From the NCBI GenBank assembly GCA_035236585.1, contig CP141130.1, forward strand, positions 29,399,501 to 29,463,500: 64,000 nucleotides of DNA, read 5' to 3'. The position numbers and the translations under genes are program-made. The DNA comes from Warburgia ugandensis. Lineage: Eukaryota > Streptophyta > Magnoliopsida > Canellales > Canellaceae. Numbering within the stretch: position 1 is the stretch's first letter; every line of letters starts with the position of its first letter. A model generated the notes under the pieces. It had not been told where the DNA came from. It saw nothing but the letters and a program-made list of their open reading frames with translations, and made no database searches. Positions 61,560 to 64,000 of this stretch are shown piece by piece.

Positions 61560-64000
61560 TGAGACGACCCGAGTTTTTTATAATGTAATTTTAAAATAAC
61601 AAGCTTTCACTTGTGAGATCGATCTCTATTTTTAAAATAAATTTTCAAAATGAATGTAGCAAAAATTTTCTTTTATTTGAAACTTTTTCACAAAATCCCT
61701 GAGTGTCATTAATTAATCTCAATGAATAGATAATGAATCATGCCATGAAAAATTTTGGACAAAATATAAAAATGAATAATTACCATTCCCAAGATTGTTA
61801 ATCATAGCCCAAGTTACAAATAATTACTTACAACCAATTTTACATCAAATACTAAAAGGATCACTCAGTATGAAATATGATACAATTATATCCTCACTTA
61901 GCCTTACCTTTGCTCACTTGACTGTAGTACTAACATTCTCTGAAGCCCCTTCTAATCATACTTTATCTGATTTAAAAAATAACAGATTTGGTTGAGTATT
62001 CATCATACTCAATAGGTGACCTGATACTACTAATTTGAAAACATGACATGCAAGAGGGATAATTTCAAGAAAAGTAATAAGATCATGCAATTCCTTTTTG
62101 TGTAACCATGGGTATTTATGCATAAATTATAAAACTCATTTACACATTTCCAAACCATGGAACTTTTATCGAATCCATTAAATAACAATATAAACATTGC
62201 ATGAATAGTAGTAGTCAATCAATTCTTGCACTAGAATTTTTGGCAAACACATCAAGCCAACTACTCAAAATCAATAATTCATGCAATAATAAATACTAAA
62301 AATCTTAAAGTAGTAATTGATCAAATCAAATGATAGAATTTCAACCCTCTAGTAGATATAATGAATGTGGATATCTAAGTGAACACATCAAGCCTATGGG
62401 TCGGCGAACATATCAAGTTGACAGGTTGGTGAACACATGAAGCTGACTGGTCACGAGTACTCATTTGCAATCATCTCAATGCAATATGCATATTGATATC
62501 AAAACCAAAATCATAGGGTCTACTATGCTCACGACCAGAACCTATTCTGAAATCGTGTGTCTCCAGTATCTAGAGACTAGCCCACTATAGCCTCCATGGC
62601 GGCTATGGATAGGTCCTCGAAAAGGGCATCATGAACACCTCCAATAGTCGTCCCTGTTTACCATAGCAGTCGAGGAAGGGACAATGCCACTTTGATCTAT
62701 GATACCTATCACCTTTTGTGGTTAGAGGTCGGGTGGTCAACCCTGTCATAAACAACCTCTCAGCATAGTGCCCACCAGGCTCATTAGCCCGAAGAAAGAT
62801 TTATACATATAATCCAAATCTAAATAATTGTAAATCATTCAATTTATGCAATTAGTTTCAAAACATTCTAGCAATGCATACATAAAATCTATTCTATACA
62901 AGCAATCACATTCAAGATCATAAATCATGAAGACAATTTCGCATGGTCGTTATAAGAATATCATATCTTAAAAAGCATACTCAACATGGTAATACAGTCA
63001 AGTAAATCAATTAGATTTTGGAATGCATTTGAAAACTTAGTAGTATCAGACTCCCTACCTCTAAAGATGTCACTTAATTCATGTCCTCCTTTAGTTTAAA
63101 TCTTGGATCTTCTTCAAGGTCTTTATGGTATTCTGTACATAAGAATCTGATTATTGTTTCCCGATCATTAATCATGTTCATAGCTTAATGGCTTGGATCA
63201 TCTATTTAGACTTCGATCCCATCCATAAGTGATCGGATCTATGATTTGAGAATGATCATCCTTAATTTAGGGTTGAATTAGATATCTAAATCTTTTAAGC
63301 TATCCAATATACCACTTATTAGGTTCAGATCATCTTTGATCTAGCAGATCTATGAGATTCCTAGCGTTTTTTAGGCCATAAGCAAATCAAATTGTTCTCT
63401 GATCCTAGACTTTATTGCATAATTAGGTCAGCATTGTTGATACAATTCTAATGGACCTTTCAAATCATTAATTCAAGTTGTATAGCTCCTAAAATTGAAG
63501 ATTTTGTGATTTAGGCCTATTTAACGGTCCAGATTGAAATTCTAGATCCAGAATAGGGTTATTAGTGATGACTGGTCATCGTCAGAGAAGGTGACCATAG
63601 TGACAGTCGCTGGTGATGCTTTTTAGGTTAGATTGGATCCTAATTAAAAGGGTTTGTAGGTCAGGCTCTTACTTTCACTCCTGTTAAGTTTGGCATTGTT
63701 TCGTGGTCATTTGATGCTAGTAAACATGGATTTTCCCATCGGACTATTGCCAAAAAACTCTATGTTGCCGGATTAGAATCTTCGTCTAATTGCCGATAAA
63801 ATCTACTTTGATTGTGAAATAGATGGAGGGGTTTTGATAGTCTTCTCACAAGGAATCTAGCGATGATGTTTGATCTTCAATCCACTGCTGCTCAGACGAC
63901 TGTCATGGGGACAAACAATAACTGTAGTTACAGTCGCCGAAAAAAATGGAGAATAGGTGGCCAGAGGGAGAGGAGAAGATAGGCATTGATCTGAGGTGTG
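61560..64000 (-). mobile_element. Del/Tekay-like LTR running off the right edge
   Basis: It begins TGAGACGACCCGAGTTTTTT, parallel to TGTCATGCCCCAGGTTTTTT at 59060, and contains 'ggttagaggtcgggtggtcaaccc' and 'cctctcagcatagtgcccaccagg' near 62720-62790, as in that LTR. Toward 63500-63990 it resembles, in reverse, the 5' part of the 52270 LTR ('cagattgaaattct'). No coding region. A candidate left duplication is CATGA (61555-61559), unverifiable here. Confidence 0.65.

Noticed and set aside
1-64000. Search for a novel multigene or defence-like system
   Set aside because: Apart from one FRS gene, every coding signal I could identify belongs to decayed transposons; nothing supports a new gene cluster.

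Overview
The window is nuclear DNA from a flowering plant. The evidence is one intact FAR1-related (FRS) gene with plant-type introns, a plant Au-type SINE, Athila/TAT-like and Del/Tekay-like Ty3/gypsy retrotransposons, an RTE-type LINE and a Mutator-like transposase relic. The species cannot be fixed from what I can read. Base composition is AT-rich and CpG-poor outside two LTR segments, as expected of old methylated repeats. I see no rRNA, tRNA, CRISPR array or organellar block.

Layout. 1-6317 is an internally deleted Athila/TAT-like element: a 5' LTR running in from the left, a decayed primer-binding site, and a gag relic split by two RTE LINE copies, one of them carrying an inverted segment. 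A further LTR start lies at 6318, and a four-copy ~240 bp tandem repeat at 7760-8704. 8705-13300 holds a MITE-like element, an L1-like relic and an Au SINE with clear target-site duplications. 13364-17135 holds the only convincing gene, an FRS5/FRS3-like protein of 687 residues on the minus strand, with one intron before the start codon and probably one after the stop.

19687-31389 is a minus-strand Athila-type LTR end plus a Del/Tekay-like element (20669-28131) that keeps both LTRs, gag and protease but has lost the rest of pol and the start of its 3' LTR. 31390-34788 is a solo LTR containing a perfect 282 bp inverted repeat. 35310-40476 is one solo LTR nested inside another, and 44540-47149 is a third copy of that family. 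A decayed MuDR-type transposase lies at 41223-42676.

51240-59059 is a minus-strand gypsy element (RT, protease and gag relics, Met-tRNA primer site) split by a 5.36 kb solo LTR at 52270-57624. 59060-64000 holds its 5' LTR, into which a further Athila-type LTR was inserted, which was in turn cut by another Del-like LTR that runs off the right edge.

Functionally the window is one light-signalling-type transcription factor gene in a sea of nested, mostly dead transposons. Five insertions are recognisable to the base by TG...CA ends and 5 bp duplications; four are single LTRs with no internal region, so LTR-LTR recombination has been active here. I found no convincing new multigene system. The strongest anomaly is the perfect 282 bp palindrome.
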